Source: Cupriavidus neocaledonicus
Lineage (GTDB): Bacteria; Pseudomonadota; Gammaproteobacteria; Burkholderiales; Burkholderiaceae
Reading direction: 5' to 3'
DNA length: 64,000 nucleotides
Assembly (NCBI RefSeq): GCF_000372525.1
Contig: NZ_AQUR01000107.1
Location: 124,001-188,000 of the forward strand
Shown here: piece after piece, positions 63,418 through 64,000 of the stretch
Layout of the letters: each line of letters opens with the position of its first letter
How positions within the stretch are numbered: the first letter of the stretch is position 1
Notes under the pieces: generated by a model
Databases searched by the model: none
What the model was told of the DNA's origin: nothing
What the model saw: the letters and a program-made list of their open reading frames with translations, nothing else
Translations under genes and position numbers: made by a program

Positions 63418-64000
63418 ATGAATTTCGCCAAGTTGGCTGCCCTGATGATCGCCGGGAGTGTAATGTGCGGGACGGCACAGGCAGCCGAACAACTGACGGG
63501 CACGCTGAAGAAGATCAAGGACACCGGCGTCATCACGCTCGGCGTGCGTGAGTCGTCGATTCCGTTCAACTACAACCTGGGCGGCGTGCGCCAGGTCGGC
63601 TATTCCTACGATATCAACATGAAGATCGTGGAAGCCATCAAGGACCAGCTGAAGCTGCCGACCCTGCAGGTCAAGGAAATTCCGATCACCTCGCAGAACC
63701 GCATCCCGCTGCTGCAGAACGGCACCATCGACATGGAGTGCGGTTCGACCACCAATAACCTGGAACGCCAGAAGCAGGTCGCCTTCACCAACTCCATCTT
63801 TATCATCGGCACGCGCATCATGGTGAAGAAGGATGCCGGCATCAAGGACTGGGCCGACCTGAAGGGCAAGAACGTCGTCACCACCGCCGGCACCACGTCG
63901 GAGCGCCTGCTGCGCAAGATGAACGACGACCAGAAGCTGGGCCTGAACATCATCAGCACCAAGGACCACGGCCAGTCGTTCCTGACGCTGGAATCGGGCC
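63418..64000 (+). CDS. gltI: Glutamate/aspartate ABC transporter substrate-binding protein, 5' part
   Basis: 194 residues are visible before the window ends. A signal peptide MNFAKLAALMIAGSVMCGTAQA is cleaved before AEQL. The mature part reads LKKIKDTGVITLGVRESSIPF and GYSYDINMKIVEAI, then NGTIDMECGSTTNNLERQKQVAFT, the GltI signature. It delivers glutamate/aspartate to a GltJKL permease expected just downstream. The AAGGAGATGTT site clearly decides the start. Adjacency to gdhA suggests linked glutamate uptake and metabolism. Confidence 0.93.
   Translation, partial: MNFAKLAALMIAGSVMCGTAQAAEQLTGTLKKIKDTGVITLGVRESSIPFNYNLGGVRQVGYSYDINMKIVEAIKDQLKLPTLQVKEIPITSQNRIPLLQNGTIDMECGSTTNNLERQKQVAFTNSIFIIGTRIMVKKDAGIKDWADLKGKNVVTTAGTTSERLLRKMNDDQKLGLNIISTKDHGQSFLTLESG

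Overview
The window is about 67% G+C by impression, densely coded, with short gaps and strong NNC/NNG codon preference. Gene content and order (a form II cox cluster, the otsB-GH15-otsA block, ubiE-Tim44-like-ubiJ-ubiB, a TetR-led beta-oxidation operon, gdhA followed by gltI) point to a chromosome of a beta-proteobacterium of the Cupriavidus / Ralstonia eutropha group. The genus is inferred from memory of such gene orders, not from a search. I see no rRNA, tRNA, CRISPR, transposase or prophage; this looks like core chromosome.

Layout. 1-8.1 kb: the 3' part of a PilY1-type pilus adhesin gene, converging on a translationally coupled tetR-hlyD-ABC ATPase-ABC permease-nodT efflux operon with a clear promoter/operator. 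8.3-11 kb: queF and ilvA. 11-15.6 kb: trehalose block (otsB, a GH15 hydrolase, otsA), then a pterin dehydratase. 15.8-24.1 kb (minus strand): molybdenum hydroxylase genes coxS-coxL-coxM and, after a repeat, moxR, a VWA protein gene, coxG, xdhC and mocA. CoxL carries the form II motif, so CO need not be the substrate. 24.4-31.8 kb: a YqaA/DedA membrane protein, a 1324-residue flavin/Fe-S oxidoreductase, a HIT protein and an SbmA/YddA-like ABC exporter. 31.9-37.2 kb: DUF971, ubiE, a Tim44-like protein, ubiJ, ubiB and a TPMT-like methyltransferase.

37.5-46.6 kb: a sodium:solute symporter, FmdB-type zinc ribbon, DUF502 membrane protein, aspS, an unrecognised coiled-coil membrane protein, nudB, an EEP phosphodiesterase, mobB and a cardiolipin synthase. 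46.9-55.8 kb: TetR regulator, acyl-CoA dehydrogenase, FadB-like and FadA-like enzymes, DegV, enoyl-CoA hydratase and a convergent thioesterase, together forming a fatty-acid beta-oxidation module. 55.9-64 kb: an Atm1-type exporter, a nitrate/sulfonate/taurine-class ABC importer behind a near-consensus sigma-54 promoter, a LysR regulator, gdhA behind a perfect LysR-type box, and the start of gltI, together suggesting a nitrogen/glutamate theme.

The most striking non-coding signal is a dispersed repeat of about 120-150 bp: two inverted CTCTCCCGC-NN-GCGGGAGAG palindromes around a semi-conserved spacer. It occurs at five places plus one single-palindrome copy, and two copies sit inside probable operons. 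It also creates spurious N-terminal extensions in open reading frames. I found no clearly new multi-gene system; the best candidates for novelty are this repeat family, the sigma-54 importer, the 305-residue coiled-coil protein and the substrate of the form II hydroxylase.
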